A stretch of 64,000 bases of DNA from Bosea vestrisii. Lineage in GTDB: Bacteria > Pseudomonadota > Alphaproteobacteria > Rhizobiales > Beijerinckiaceae. Positions 8,340 to 16,549 of this stretch are shown here, one piece after another; within the stretch, counting starts at the first letter, position 1; every line of letters starts with the position of its first letter. A model generated the notes under the pieces. The model saw only the letters and a list, made by a program, of their open reading frames with translations. It was not told where the DNA came from and ran no database searches. The position numbers and the translations under genes were made by a program. Location: NCBI RefSeq assembly GCF_030144325.1, contig NZ_CP126307.1, positions 5,484,001 to 5,548,000 on the forward strand, written 5' to 3'.

Positions 8340-8774
8340 ATGCGCGTTCTGGATATCGGAGAGGTCGCCGAGCGCTCCGGCATCGTGCCATCGACCTTGC
8401 GCTATTACGAGGAGATCGGCCTGATCGCCTCGCTCGGGCGGCATGGCCTGCGGCGGCAGTTCGATGGCGACGTCCTGCTGAAATTGTCGCTGATCGCCAT
8501 GGGCAAGGCGGCCGGCTTTTCGCTGGAGGAGATCGCCGGCATGTTCGGGCAGGACGGCCGGCCCGATATCCCGCGCGACCAGCTGCGCGCGAGAGCGAAC
8601 GAACTGCAACGGCAGATGGTCGAGTTGCGCACGCTGCGGGATGTCCTGCACCACGTCGCCGACTGCCCGGCGCCGAGCCATCTGGAATGCCCGACCTTCC
8701 GCAAGCTGATGCAGGCGGCATCGCGCGAGAGGCTGGTTTATCGCCCGTCCCGCAAGTCGCCACGGACACGGTGA
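8340..8774 (+). CDS. MerR family transcriptional regulator
   Basis: A 144-residue MerR protein. The helix-turn-helix and wing are in DIGEVAERSGIVPSTLRYYEEIGL and RRQFDGDVLLKLSLIAMG, followed by a coiled-coil dimerisation helix (about residues 80-110). The effector end has two cysteines, DCPAPSHLECPTF (C-x7-C). This is unlike the four-cysteine SoxR cluster but suits metal binding or thiol sensing. GAGG sits six bases before the ATG at 8340. It diverges from an MFS exporter and presumably activates it through the 19-bp-spacer promoter between the genes. The ligand is not predictable. Confidence 0.88.
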   Translation: MRVLDIGEVAERSGIVPSTLRYYEEIGLIASLGRHGLRRQFDGDVLLKLSLIAMGKAAGFSLEEIAGMFGQDGRPDIPRDQLRARANELQRQMVELRTLRDVLHHVADCPAPSHLECPTFRKLMQAASRERLVYRPSRKSPRTR

Positions 8775-8882
8775 ATCGCCGCCTCCCGCGGCCATCTATC
8801 ACTGGACAGCCCCACTTCGCATGATAGGGACCGCCCACGGGGCCAGGCCGCGATCGGCCGCCGCATTCTTCAGGAGCCGGAC

Positions 8883-10181
8883 ATGACCGAAGCCGCGCTG
8901 GACAAGCACCTCTCCAACTCCTTCTTTGGCGCGTCGCTTGCCGATGTCGATCCGGAGATCGCCCGCGCCATCGAGCTCGAGCTCGGTCGCCAGCGCGACG
9001 AGATCGAGCTGATCGCCTCGGAGAACATCGTCTCGCGCGCCGTGCTCGAGGCGCAGGGCTCGGTGATGACCAACAAATATGCCGAGGGCTATCCGGGCCG
9101 GCGCTATTATGGCGGTTGCCAGTTCGTCGACATCGCCGAGAAGCTCGCGATCGAGCGCGCCTGCCGCCTGTTCGACTGCCAGTTCGCCAATGTCCAGCCG
9201 AACTCCGGCAGCCAGGCCAACCAGGCCGTGTTCATGGCGCTGATGCAGCCGGGCGACACCTTCATGGGCCTCGACCTCGCCGCCGGTGGCCATCTCACCC
9301 ATGGCGCCCCGGTCAACCAGTCGGGCAAGTGGTTCAAGGTCGTGCCCTACGGCGTCTGCGTCGTCGACCAGGTCATCGACTATGACGCGATGGAGCGTCT
9401 CGCGGTCGAGAACAAGCCGAAGGTCATCGTCGCCGGCGGCTCGGCCTATGCCCGTCATTGGGACTTCGCCCGCTTCCGCGAGATCGCCGACAAGGTCGGC
9501 GCCTATTTCATGGTCGATATCGCCCATTTCGCCGGGCTCGTCGCCGGCGGCGCCCATCCCTCGCCGTTTCCGCACGCCCATGTCGTCACCACCACCACGC
9601 ATAAGACCCTGCGCGGCCCGCGCGGCGGCATGGTGCTGACCAATGACGAGGCGATCGCCAAGAAGATCAATTCGGCCGTGTTCCCCGGCCTGCAGGGCGG
9701 GCCGCTGATGCACGTCATCGCCGCCAAGGCCGTCTCCTTCGAGGAGGCGCTGCGGCCGGAGTTCAAGACCTACGCTCACGCCGTCGTCGCCAACGCCAAG
9801 GCGCTGGCCGAGACGCTGAAGAGCAAGGGCTTCGACCTCGTTACCGGCGGCACCGACAACCACCTGATGCTGGTCGACCTGCGCTCGAAGAAGGTGACCG
9901 GCAAGGCGGCCGAGGCTGCGCTCGGGCGCGCCCACATCACCTGCAACAAGAACGGCATCCCCTTCGATCCGGAGAAGCCGATGGTCACCTCGGGCATCCG
10001 CTTGGGTACCCCGGCAGCGACATCGCGCGGCTTTGGCGTCGCCGAGTTCAAGAAGGTCGGCGAATTGATCGCCGAGGTGCTCGACGGCCTCGCCGCCAAT
10101 GGCGAGGAAGGCAATGCCGCGGTCGAGCAGGCGGTCAAGGCCAAAGCTCACGAGCTGACCGCGCGCTTCCCGATCTACTGA
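8883..10181 (+). CDS. glyA: serine hydroxymethyltransferase
   Basis: A 432-residue PLP enzyme interconverting serine plus tetrahydrofolate with glycine plus 5,10-methylene-THF in the cytoplasm; the main one-carbon source. Family markers are intact: the glutamate segment IELIASENIVS, KYAEGYPGRRYYGGC, the aspartate region MVDIAHFAGLVA, and the PLP lysine in VVTTTTHKTLRGPRGG (residue 241). AGGAG stands a few bases before the ATG. It is followed by a toxin-antitoxin pair inserted between it and nrdR; in many alphaproteobacteria glyA-nrdR-rib genes are adjacent. A divergent paralogue lies at 62044-63375. Confidence 0.98.
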   Translation: MTEAALDKHLSNSFFGASLADVDPEIARAIELELGRQRDEIELIASENIVSRAVLEAQGSVMTNKYAEGYPGRRYYGGCQFVDIAEKLAIERACRLFDCQFANVQPNSGSQANQAVFMALMQPGDTFMGLDLAAGGHLTHGAPVNQSGKWFKVVPYGVCVVDQVIDYDAMERLAVENKPKVIVAGGSAYARHWDFARFREIADKVGAYFMVDIAHFAGLVAGGAHPSPFPHAHVVTTTTHKTLRGPRGGMVLTNDEAIAKKINSAVFPGLQGGPLMHVIAAKAVSFEEALRPEFKTYAHAVVANAKALAETLKSKGFDLVTGGTDNHLMLVDLRSKKVTGKAAEAALGRAHITCNKNGIPFDPEKPMVTSGIRLGTPAATSRGFGVAEFKKVGELIAEVLDGLAANGEEGNAAVEQAVKAKAHELTARFPIY

Positions 10182-10199
10182 GCAGGACTGCGGCTTCGC

Positions 10200-10223
10200 A
10201 GGGCGACTTGAATAGGTCGCCCT
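10200..10223 (+). terminator. hairpin after glyA without a clear T-tract
   Basis: An 8-bp stem (AGGGCGAC with GTCGCCCT) around an 8-base loop, starting 19 bp after the glyA stop. No T-run follows, so it may be a weak terminator or an mRNA-stabilising hairpin. Confidence 0.4.
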
Positions 10224-10257
10224 ACGGGGTTACATACATGTCGGCGAGGAGGCTGAT

Positions 10258-10500
10258 ATGAGCCGTCAGAGCGTAACCATGCGCGAGCTTCAGAAGATGT
10301 CGGCAGGTGCCATCCAGGCCTTGCCGCATCCTGTCCCGATCAAAAGCGGCTCGGCCACGGTCGGGCTGCTGGTGCCGGTCAAGAAGCCGGATACGGCGCG
10401 GATTTCCGCTGCGCTGAAGCGCAGCGATGCTTACCATGCGACTCTTTCGTCCGAGACGAAGCTACGCCTTGAGCGCTTTCTCGGCGAACGTGACGATTGA
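10258..10500 (+). CDS. antitoxin of a PIN-domain toxin-antitoxin pair
   Basis: An 80-residue protein with the prevent-host-death-like start VTMRELQKMSAGAIQAL and a beta segment SATVGLLVPV, then a charged C-terminal helix (ALKRSDAYHATLSSETKLRLERFLGE) that in such antitoxins wraps the toxin. GAGGAGGC lies just before the ATG at 10258. A short perfect dyad ACAT-AC-ATGT at 10232-10241 sits upstream and could be the site of autorepression. Its stop codon overlaps the toxin start as TGATG, the usual coupling in these modules. Assignment rests mainly on context. Confidence 0.7.
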   Translation: MSRQSVTMRELQKMSAGAIQALPHPVPIKSGSATVGLLVPVKKPDTARISAALKRSDAYHATLSSETKLRLERFLGERDD

Positions 10501-10961
10501 TGCGAGAGCCGTCGGAAACGCTCGTCGTCGACGCGAACATCGTCCTGAGCGCAGTGCTGGGTTTCCGGTCCAGGCCGCTGCTGGAGCGGATCAGCGCCCG
10601 GCGCGCGCTGGTGATCTCGTCGGAGGCTTCGCTGGAAGTGAGGCACGTGCTTTCGCGGCTCGATCCTGGCGCTTCTGTCTTGATCGAGATCGCGGACGAA
10701 ATCCTCGAAGCCATCGAAGTGGTCGAGACGGCTCGCTATGACGATAATCTGACATCGGCTGAACGGAGTCTTCGTCAAGCCGTCGCCTCCCGCAATGGCA
10801 GCGTCAACGACGCCCATGTCCTTGCGCTCGCCTGGACCTATGATGCCGACATCTGGTCGCATGATCGCGATTTCGCCGGAGCCGGCTGGCCGTCCTGGTC
10901 GAGCGCCAATCTCGCCGCTGCCCTGGTCGATGAGGCCGGACGCGAGGCTCAACCCGTCTGA
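10500..10961 (+). CDS. PIN-domain ribonuclease toxin (VapC-like)
   Basis: A 153-residue PIN-fold protein predicted to cleave RNA, inhibited by the upstream antitoxin. The four acidic metal-binding positions are visible: D in TLVVDANIVLSAVLG, E in SSEASLEVRHVL, D in VNDAHVLALAW, and D in IWSHDRDFAGAGW. The layout resembles chromosomal PIN toxins of alphaproteobacteria. It starts at the ATG at 10500, sharing one base with the antitoxin stop. It ends ten bases before nrdR, so readthrough into the nrdR-rib operon is likely. RNA target unknown. Confidence 0.82.
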   Translation: MREPSETLVVDANIVLSAVLGFRSRPLLERISARRALVISSEASLEVRHVLSRLDPGASVLIEIADEILEAIEVVETARYDDNLTSAERSLRQAVASRNGSVNDAHVLALAWTYDADIWSHDRDFAGAGWPSWSSANLAAALVDEAGREAQPV

Positions 10962-10970
10962 AAGCCCGCC

Positions 10971-11468
10971 ATGCGTTGTCCCTATTGCGGCTCCCTCGAC
11001 ACGCAGGTGAAGGATTCGCGGCCGACCGATGATCATGCCTCGATCCGGCGTCGGCGCGTCTGTCCCGATTGCGGCGGGCGTTTCACCACCTTCGAGCGCG
11101 TGCAGCTGCGCGAGCTGACCGTAGTCAAGCGTTCGGGCCGGCGCACCGTCTTCGATCGCGACAAGCTGCAGACCTCGATCGAGGTGGCATTGCGCAAGCG
11201 CTCCGTAGCGCCCGAGCGCGTCGAGCGCATGGTCAATGGCATCGTCCGCCAGCTCGAAAGCTCCGGCGAGGGCGAGGTCCAGAGCTCGGCGATCGGCGAA
11301 TTGGTCATGGAAGGGCTGAAGGCGCTCGACGACGTCGCCTATGTCCGCTTCGCCTCGGTCTACAAGAACTTCCGCGAGGCCCGCGACTTCGAGGAGCTTC
11401 TCGGCCAGCTCGGCAGCGACGAGATCGAGACCGACACCAAGCCGGCGCCTGCTCGCGACGATGCCTGA
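10971..11468 (+). CDS. nrdR: transcriptional repressor NrdR
   Basis: A 165-residue zinc-ribbon/ATP-cone repressor of ribonucleotide reductase genes that senses dATP/ATP. The zinc ribbon is C3-x2-C6 (MRCPYC) and C31-x2-C34 (CPDC) with the basic patch SIRRRRV between, and the ATP-cone starts at VVKRSGRRTVFDRDKLQ. The C-terminal tail is acidic. Overlap of its last bases with ribD (11461-11468) shows cotranscription with the riboflavin genes, a common alphaproteobacterial arrangement. Confidence 0.97.
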   Translation: MRCPYCGSLDTQVKDSRPTDDHASIRRRRVCPDCGGRFTTFERVQLRELTVVKRSGRRTVFDRDKLQTSIEVALRKRSVAPERVERMVNGIVRQLESSGEGEVQSSAIGELVMEGLKALDDVAYVRFASVYKNFREARDFEELLGQLGSDEIETDTKPAPARDDA

Positions 11469-12591
11469 CCAGGATGAGATCGACCGCGCCTTCATGGCGC
11501 GAGCGCTGGAGCTCGGCGCGCTTGGGCTCGGCCAGACCTGGCCGAATCCGAGCGTCGGCGCCGTGGTCGTGCGCGATGGCTCGGACGGCCCCGTGGTCGT
11601 TGGCGAGGGGCGCACGCAGCCCGGTGGCCGGCCGCATGGCGAGGCGATGGCCTTCGAGCAGGCCGGAGCGGCCGCAGGCGGCGGCACGCTCTACGTCACG
11701 CTGGAGCCCTGCTCGCATCGCACGATCCGCGGTGGGACACCTTGCGTCGAGCGCACCCTGCTCGCCGGCGTCAGGCGCGTCGTCTCCGCCATGGCCGATC
11801 CCAATCCGCAGATCGCCGGGCTCAGCCATGCCCTGCTGCGCATGGCGGGTGTGGAGGTCAAGGTTGGCATGCTCGAAGATCAGGCGCAGCGCAGCCATCG
11901 CGGCCATGTGCTGCGGGTGACGCAAGGCCGGCCGATGGTGACCTTCAAGGTGGCGCGCACGGCCGATGGCTTCGCCGGCGGGGCAGGGGGCGCGAGGCTT
12001 GCCATCTCCTGTCCGGAATCGGGCGAATGGGTGCATCGCCTGCGTGTCAGCCATGATGCGATCATGCTCGGCATCGGCAGTGTCCTCGCCGACGACCCGC
12101 TGCTGACCGTGCGCCTGCCGGGCTTGGAAATCCGCTCGCCCGTCCGCGTCGTGCTCGATTCCGCGCTGCGCCTGCCGCTGACCGCCAAGCTGGTGCAGGG
12201 CGCTGCGACCGTGCCGCTCTGGGTAATCGCGGCCGAGGACGCGCCGGTCGCCGCGGAGGAGAAGCTGGTTACCGCCGGTGTCGAGGTCATGCGCGTCTCG
12301 CGCGCTGCCGACGGCCATCTCGACCTCGGTGAGGCGCTGCGCCTCCTAGCGACGCGCGGCATCACCCGTGTTTTCTCGGAAGGTGGCCCGACCGTCGGCG
12401 AGCAATTGGCACTGCAAGGCTTCGCCGACGAGGTCATCGTCTCGACCTCGCCGAAGCCGTTAGGCGGCGATGGCATCGTCGCCGTCAGGCCGGGGCTTGC
12501 AGCCTTGCTCGCCGATCCCGAGATTTACGCCGTCACTGAAGCGGGGCAGATCGGCTGCGACCGCTTCGAACGTTTCACGAGGATCGCCTGA
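11461..12591 (+). CDS. ribD: bifunctional diaminohydroxyphosphoribosylaminopyrimidine deaminase / 5-amino-6-(5-phosphoribosylamino)uracil reductase
   Basis: A 376-residue two-domain enzyme for the second and third steps of riboflavin synthesis. The N-terminal deaminase domain has the zinc motif PHGEAMAFEQAG and TLEPCSHR...TPCVERTL; the second motif has three residues (TIR) between SHR and GGTPC where HHGRTPPC-like spacing is usual. The C-terminal reductase domain (from about residue 155) has GRPMVTFKVARTADG and SEGGPTVGEQL for NADPH and substrate binding. The ATG at 11461 overlaps the nrdR end by eight bases, and its TGA overlaps ribE as TGATG. Confidence 0.95.
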   Translation: MPDQDEIDRAFMARALELGALGLGQTWPNPSVGAVVVRDGSDGPVVVGEGRTQPGGRPHGEAMAFEQAGAAAGGGTLYVTLEPCSHRTIRGGTPCVERTLLAGVRRVVSAMADPNPQIAGLSHALLRMAGVEVKVGMLEDQAQRSHRGHVLRVTQGRPMVTFKVARTADGFAGGAGGARLAISCPESGEWVHRLRVSHDAIMLGIGSVLADDPLLTVRLPGLEIRSPVRVVLDSALRLPLTAKLVQGAATVPLWVIAAEDAPVAAEEKLVTAGVEVMRVSRAADGHLDLGEALRLLATRGITRVFSEGGPTVGEQLALQGFADEVIVSTSPKPLGGDGIVAVRPGLAALLADPEIYAVTEAGQIGCDRFERFTRIA

Positions 12592-13238
12592 TGTTCACCG
12601 GCATCGTCACCGCCATCGGCACCGTCACCCGCGCCGAGAGCAAGGGCCCGAGCCTCAAGCAGTTCGATATCTCCTGTCCCTGGGAAGCCTCCGGCATCGA
12701 GATCGGTGCCTCGATCGCCTCCGCCGGCGTCTGCCTGACCGTGACGGCACTGAACCCGCGCGAGGATGGCGAGCCCGGCTGCGTCTTCCAGGTCGAGGCC
12801 GCAGCCGAGACCCTGGCGATGACATCGGTCGGCGAGTGGGCGCCCGGTACCAAGATCAATCTCGAACGCTCGCTCAAGATGGGCGACGAGCTCGGCGGCC
12901 ATCTCGTCACCGGCCATGTCGACGGCGTCGGCAGGATCCTGAAGATCGACGAGATCGCCGCCGACCCCAGCGAGCTCTGGGGCGCGACGGCGCGCTTCCA
13001 TATCCGCGCCCCGCAAGGGCTCGCCCGCTTCATCGCCGCCAAGGGCTCGATCTGCCTCGACGGGACATCCCTGACCGTCAACACGGTCGAGGACGATGTC
13101 TTCACCGTGCTGCTGATCCCGCACTCCTTCAGCGTCACCACCTGGGGCGAGCGCAGGCAGGGAGACGGCGTCCATGTCGAGGTCGATCTGATGGCGCGGT
13201 ATGCCGCGCGGCTTGCGGAGGCGCGCCCGGGCGGCTAA
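12591..13238 (+). CDS. ribE: riboflavin synthase alpha chain
   Basis: A 215-residue protein made of two lumazine-binding barrels; it dismutates two 6,7-dimethyl-8-ribityllumazines to riboflavin. The diagnostic N-terminus MFTGIVTAIGTV is present. The first barrel has CLTV (VCLTVTAL) and the second begins GGHLVTGHVDGVG with the matching DGTSLTVN segment. Length is standard. Translation is coupled to ribD through the TGATG overlap. RibH follows after 33 bp. Confidence 0.96.
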   Translation: MFTGIVTAIGTVTRAESKGPSLKQFDISCPWEASGIEIGASIASAGVCLTVTALNPREDGEPGCVFQVEAAAETLAMTSVGEWAPGTKINLERSLKMGDELGGHLVTGHVDGVGRILKIDEIAADPSELWGATARFHIRAPQGLARFIAAKGSICLDGTSLTVNTVEDDVFTVLLIPHSFSVTTWGERRQGDGVHVEVDLMARYAARLAEARPGG

Positions 13239-13271
13239 CCAGCGTCCTCAATCCCAGACGAGGACTTCATC

Positions 13272-13769
13272 ATGGCCGGACCCCGGCAATCATCGGCTGT
13301 TTCGGTCACCCCGCTCGACGGCGCCCGCGTGCTCGTGGTCGAGGCCCGCTTCTACGACACGCTCGCCGACGAGCTGCTGGCTGGCGCGCTTGCCGTACTG
13401 GAGAAGGCAGGTTGCCGCGTCGACCGCGTCACCGTTCCTGGCGCGCTCGAAATCCCTTCGGCCATCGTCATCGGCCTGCGCGCTGCTGACGAATCCGTCG
13501 ACCCCTATGAGGCCGTGGTCGCGCTCGGCACCGTCATTCGCGGCGAGACCGGCCATTACGACATCGTTGCCGGCGAAAGCTCGCGCGCCCTGATGGACCT
13601 CTCGGTCGCCTTCGCCCTGCCGCTCGGCAACGGCATCCTCACCGTCGAGAACGATGCGCAGGCCTGGGCCCGCGCCAACCGCAGCGAGATGGACAAGGGC
13701 GGCGGCGCGGCGGAAGCTGCGCTCGCAGTGCTGCGTTATAAGCGCTCGCTGGCGGAGGAGTCGAAATGA
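13272..13769 (+). CDS. ribH: 6,7-dimethyl-8-ribityllumazine synthase
   Basis: A 165-residue lumazine synthase that condenses the RibD-derived diaminouracil with dihydroxybutanone phosphate. Recognised by VVEARFYDTLADELLAGA (phosphate-end aromatic), VPGALEIPSAI, VALGTVIRGETGHYDIVAGE with the catalytic histidine, and NGILTVEN near the C-terminus. Its last bases overlap the nusB start (13766-13769, ATGA). The ribA/ribB functions needed to complete the pathway are not in this window. Confidence 0.96.
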   Translation: MAGPRQSSAVSVTPLDGARVLVVEARFYDTLADELLAGALAVLEKAGCRVDRVTVPGALEIPSAIVIGLRAADESVDPYEAVVALGTVIRGETGHYDIVAGESSRALMDLSVAFALPLGNGILTVENDAQAWARANRSEMDKGGGAAEAALAVLRYKRSLAEESK

Positions 13770-14233
13770 GCCGATCCGAGATGCGCCGCGGCGCCCGGCT
13801 CTCGGCCGTGCAGGCGCTCTACGAGATGGAGATCGGCGGACGCGGCGTGGTCGAGGCCATGGCCGAGTTCGAGGCCTTCTGGATCGGCAAGGAGGTCGAG
13901 GACATCGAACTCCCCAAGGCCGAGATCGCCTTCTTCCGCGACCTGCTCGGCGGTGTCGTCCGCGAGCAGCGCCTGGTCGATCGCTCGGTCGACGAGACGC
14001 TGGCCTCCGGCTGGCCGTTGAAGCGCATCGAGGCGGTGGTCCGCGCCATCCTGCGCGCCGGCGCCTATGAGCTCGCCTTCCGCAAGGACGTGCCGGCCCG
14101 CGCCGTGATCTCGGAATATGTCGCCGTCGCCCGCTCCTTCTACGAGGGCGAGGAGGTCGGCATGGTCAACGCGGTGCTCGACAAGCTGGCCCGCGACGTC
14201 CGCGCCGAGGAATTCGACGCGCCGGCGGCTTGA
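13766..14233 (+). CDS. nusB: transcription antitermination factor NusB
   Basis: A 155-residue all-helical NusB protein that, with NusE (S10), binds boxA RNA in rRNA antitermination complexes. Markers are RLSAVQALYEMEIGG, with the Q-A-L-Y motif, and the C-terminal VISEYVAVARSFYEGEEVGMVNAVLDKLAR, which matches the conserved E-Y...F-V-N-G-V-L-D region. It starts inside the end of ribH and ends against thiL, so it is part of the rib operon, as in many proteobacteria. Confidence 0.95.
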   Translation: MSRSEMRRGARLSAVQALYEMEIGGRGVVEAMAEFEAFWIGKEVEDIELPKAEIAFFRDLLGGVVREQRLVDRSVDETLASGWPLKRIEAVVRAILRAGAYELAFRKDVPARAVISEYVAVARSFYEGEEVGMVNAVLDKLARDVRAEEFDAPAA

Positions 14234-14241
14234 GCGAAGCC

Positions 14242-15237
14242 ATGGCCGGACCCCAGACGCCCGGCGAATTCGAACTGATCGCCCGCTATTTCGCGCCGAT
14301 CGCCGGCCGTGACGGGCTTGGCCTCGTCGACGATGCTGCCCTGCTGCGCCCGGCGCGCGGCTATGAGCTCGTCGTCACGGCGGATGCGCTCGTCGCGGGG
14401 GTGCATTTCTTCCCCGACGATCCGCCCGCCTCGATCGGGCGCAAGGCGCTTGGCGTCAACCTCTCCGATCTCGCCGCCAAGGGCGCGAAACCCGATGGCT
14501 TCGTGCTGACGCTCGCTCTACCGAAAGGCTGGACGGAGGACTGGCTTGCCGGCCTGGCCGAGGGGCTCGGCGCCATGGCTGGCGAGGGCGGCTGCCCGCT
14601 GATCGGCGGTGACACCGTTTCGACTCCCGGACCGCTGATGCTCTCGATCACCGCCTTCGGCAGCGTCCCGGCCGGACGCATGCTGCTGCGCTCCGGAGCG
14701 AAGCCAGGCGATGTCATCGCCGTCACCGGCACCATCGGCGATGGCGCGCTCGGGCTGAAGGCGCATGGGCCGGATCGCCCCGCCTGGGTCGGCAAGCTCG
14801 CTGAAGCCGACCGCGCCTTCCTCGCCGACCGCTATCTGCACCCGCAGCCCCGTACTGCATTCGCTTCCGCCCTGCAGAGCCATGCTTCGGCCGCGATGGA
14901 CATCTCCGACGGTCTGGTCGGCGACCTCGCCAAGCTGCTGGCAGCCTCGAAAGCCGGGGCCGAGATCGATCTCGACGCGGTGCCGCTCTCGCCCGCGGCC
15001 CGCTCTGCCGTCATGGCCGATCCCGCGCTGGCGGAACTGGCCTGGACTGGCGGAGACGACTACGAAATTCTCTGTACGGTCACTGAGAGAGAATATCCTT
15101 CTCTGTCTGCTGCCGCCGAGGCGGCGGGGCTCGGCTTGGCGCGCATCGGGCGTGTGACCGCCGAGGTCGGGACCGTGCGCTATACCGAAGCGGGCCGGTC
15201 GCGAACCTTCGCACGCGGCTCCTTCGCTCATTTCTGA
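14242..15237 (+). CDS. thiL: thiamine-monophosphate kinase
   Basis: A 331-residue ATP-dependent kinase converting TMP to the cofactor TPP. The metal-binding aspartates are in GLVDDAALLRP and VTADALVAGVHFF, with ALGVNLSDLAAKGAKP, GGDTVSTPGPL and the later MDISDGLVGDLAKLL and WTGGDDYEILCTV, all typical of the PurM/ThiL superfamily. The ATG at 14242 is listed; a TTG at 14230 that overlaps the nusB stop (TTGA) is an equally plausible coupled start. It is the last gene of the nrdR-rib-nusB-thiL unit. Confidence 0.95.
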   Translation: MAGPQTPGEFELIARYFAPIAGRDGLGLVDDAALLRPARGYELVVTADALVAGVHFFPDDPPASIGRKALGVNLSDLAAKGAKPDGFVLTLALPKGWTEDWLAGLAEGLGAMAGEGGCPLIGGDTVSTPGPLMLSITAFGSVPAGRMLLRSGAKPGDVIAVTGTIGDGALGLKAHGPDRPAWVGKLAEADRAFLADRYLHPQPRTAFASALQSHASAAMDISDGLVGDLAKLLAASKAGAEIDLDAVPLSPAARSAVMADPALAELAWTGGDDYEILCTVTEREYPSLSAAAEAAGLGLARIGRVTAEVGTVRYTEAGRSRTFARGSFAHF

Positions 15238-15272
15238 CGGCGGCCACGTAGCCGCGAAGGGCGGCGGCTGCG

Positions 15273-16478
15273 ATGAACCAGCATGTTCCGGTGATGGATG
15301 GCGACTTACTCGCCAGGCGCAACGCGCTGGTGCTCGCCGGCGCTCAGGCGCTCGGAGGCGCGAGCCCGGCGATCGTGATTTCGCTGGGCGGCATCGTCGG
15401 CTCGCAGCTGGTCGCGAATCAGGCCTTCGCCACCGTCCCGGTGAGCCTGATGCAGCTTGGCCTCGCCGCCGGCGTGATCCCGGCGGCGTTCATGATGCGC
15501 CGGCTCGGCCGCCGCAGCGGCTATGTCATCGGCGCGCTGCTCGGCGCGGTTGGCGCCGCCGTTGCCGCGGCTGGAGTGGCCGAGCGCTTGTTCTGGCTGT
15601 TCTGCCTCGGCACGTTCCTGTGCGGGCTCTATGGCTCCTATGTCCAGAGCTACCGCTTCGCCGCAGCCGACACGGCGAGCGACAGCTTCAAGCCGCGCGC
15701 CATCTCCTGGGTGATGATCGGGGGGCTGGCGGCAGCAATCATCGGCCCGCAATCGGTCTACTGGACACGTGACCTGACGCCGGCTGCACCTTTCGCCGCG
15801 AGCTTCCTGGCGCAGGGCGCGCTCGCCTTGCTCGCGATCGGCGTCGTGCTGGCGCTGCGGGCGCCGCCGGTGGCGCCGGCGAAAGCCGGCGGCGGCCGGC
15901 CGCTATCCGTGATCATGCGCCAGCCGAAGTTCATCGCCTCGGTGATCGCAGCGCTGGTCACCTACGGGCTGATGAGCTTCGTCATGACCGCGGCGCCGCT
16001 CGCCATGGTCGGCTGCGGCCACAGCGTCGGTGACGCCGCGCTCGGCATCCAGTGGCATGTGCTCGCCATGTTCGCGCCGAGCTTCTTCACCGGCCGCCTG
16101 ATCGCGCGGTTCGGCAAGGAGAAGCTCACCGCCGCCGGCCTGGTGCTGACCGCGCTCGCCGCCGTGGTCGGCCTCAACGGCCTCAGCGTCGCGCATTTTT
16201 GGATCGCGCTCGTGCTGCTCGGGGTCGGCTGGAACTTCGGCTTCATCGGCGCGACCGCATTGGTCACCGACTGCTACCGGCCTGAAGAGCGGGTCAAGGT
16301 CCAGGCCGCCAATGATTTCCTCGTCTTCGGCTCGGTCGCGATCGCGTCATTCTCCTCCGGCGGCCTGCTCAGCGCCGGCGGCTGGGACAGCGTCAACTGG
16401 CTGGTCTTCCCGCCGGTCGCGATCGCCCTGGCGCTGGTGGCCTGGCAAGGTCTGCAAACGCAGGCGCGGCCCGCTTGA
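15273..16478 (+). CDS. MFS transporter
   Basis: A 401-residue inner-membrane permease with about twelve helices. The helix 2-3 loop reads FMMRRLGRRSGYVIGALLG, a recognisable motif A variant, and a second-half repeat GRLIARFGKEKLTAAG appears after the central loop near residue 220. No substrate signature is evident. It lies 35 bp after thiL on the same strand and could share its transcript. There is no regulator beside it. Confidence 0.85.
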   Translation: MNQHVPVMDGDLLARRNALVLAGAQALGGASPAIVISLGGIVGSQLVANQAFATVPVSLMQLGLAAGVIPAAFMMRRLGRRSGYVIGALLGAVGAAVAAAGVAERLFWLFCLGTFLCGLYGSYVQSYRFAAADTASDSFKPRAISWVMIGGLAAAIIGPQSVYWTRDLTPAAPFAASFLAQGALALLAIGVVLALRAPPVAPAKAGGGRPLSVIMRQPKFIASVIAALVTYGLMSFVMTAAPLAMVGCGHSVGDAALGIQWHVLAMFAPSFFTGRLIARFGKEKLTAAGLVLTALAAVVGLNGLSVAHFWIALVLLGVGWNFGFIGATALVTDCYRPEERVKVQAANDFLVFGSVAIASFSSGGLLSAGGWDSVNWLVFPPVAIALALVAWQGLQTQARPA

Positions 16479-16549
16479 GGCGACTTTCCTCGCTTAGGTA
16501 GAGCCGGCAAGATCGGAGGCCTTACCTGCCCTCGAGGAAAGGCTTTCCC

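Noticed and set aside
8340..8774. Naming the MerR regulator SoxR
   Set aside because: It lacks the four-cysteine iron-sulfur cluster motif; only two cysteines in a C-x7-C arrangement are present.
13239..13271. An FMN riboswitch in the riboflavin operon
   Set aside because: The gap before ribH is only 33 bp and nrdR-ribD-ribE overlap, so there is no space for an RFN element, and none is recognised upstream of nrdR.
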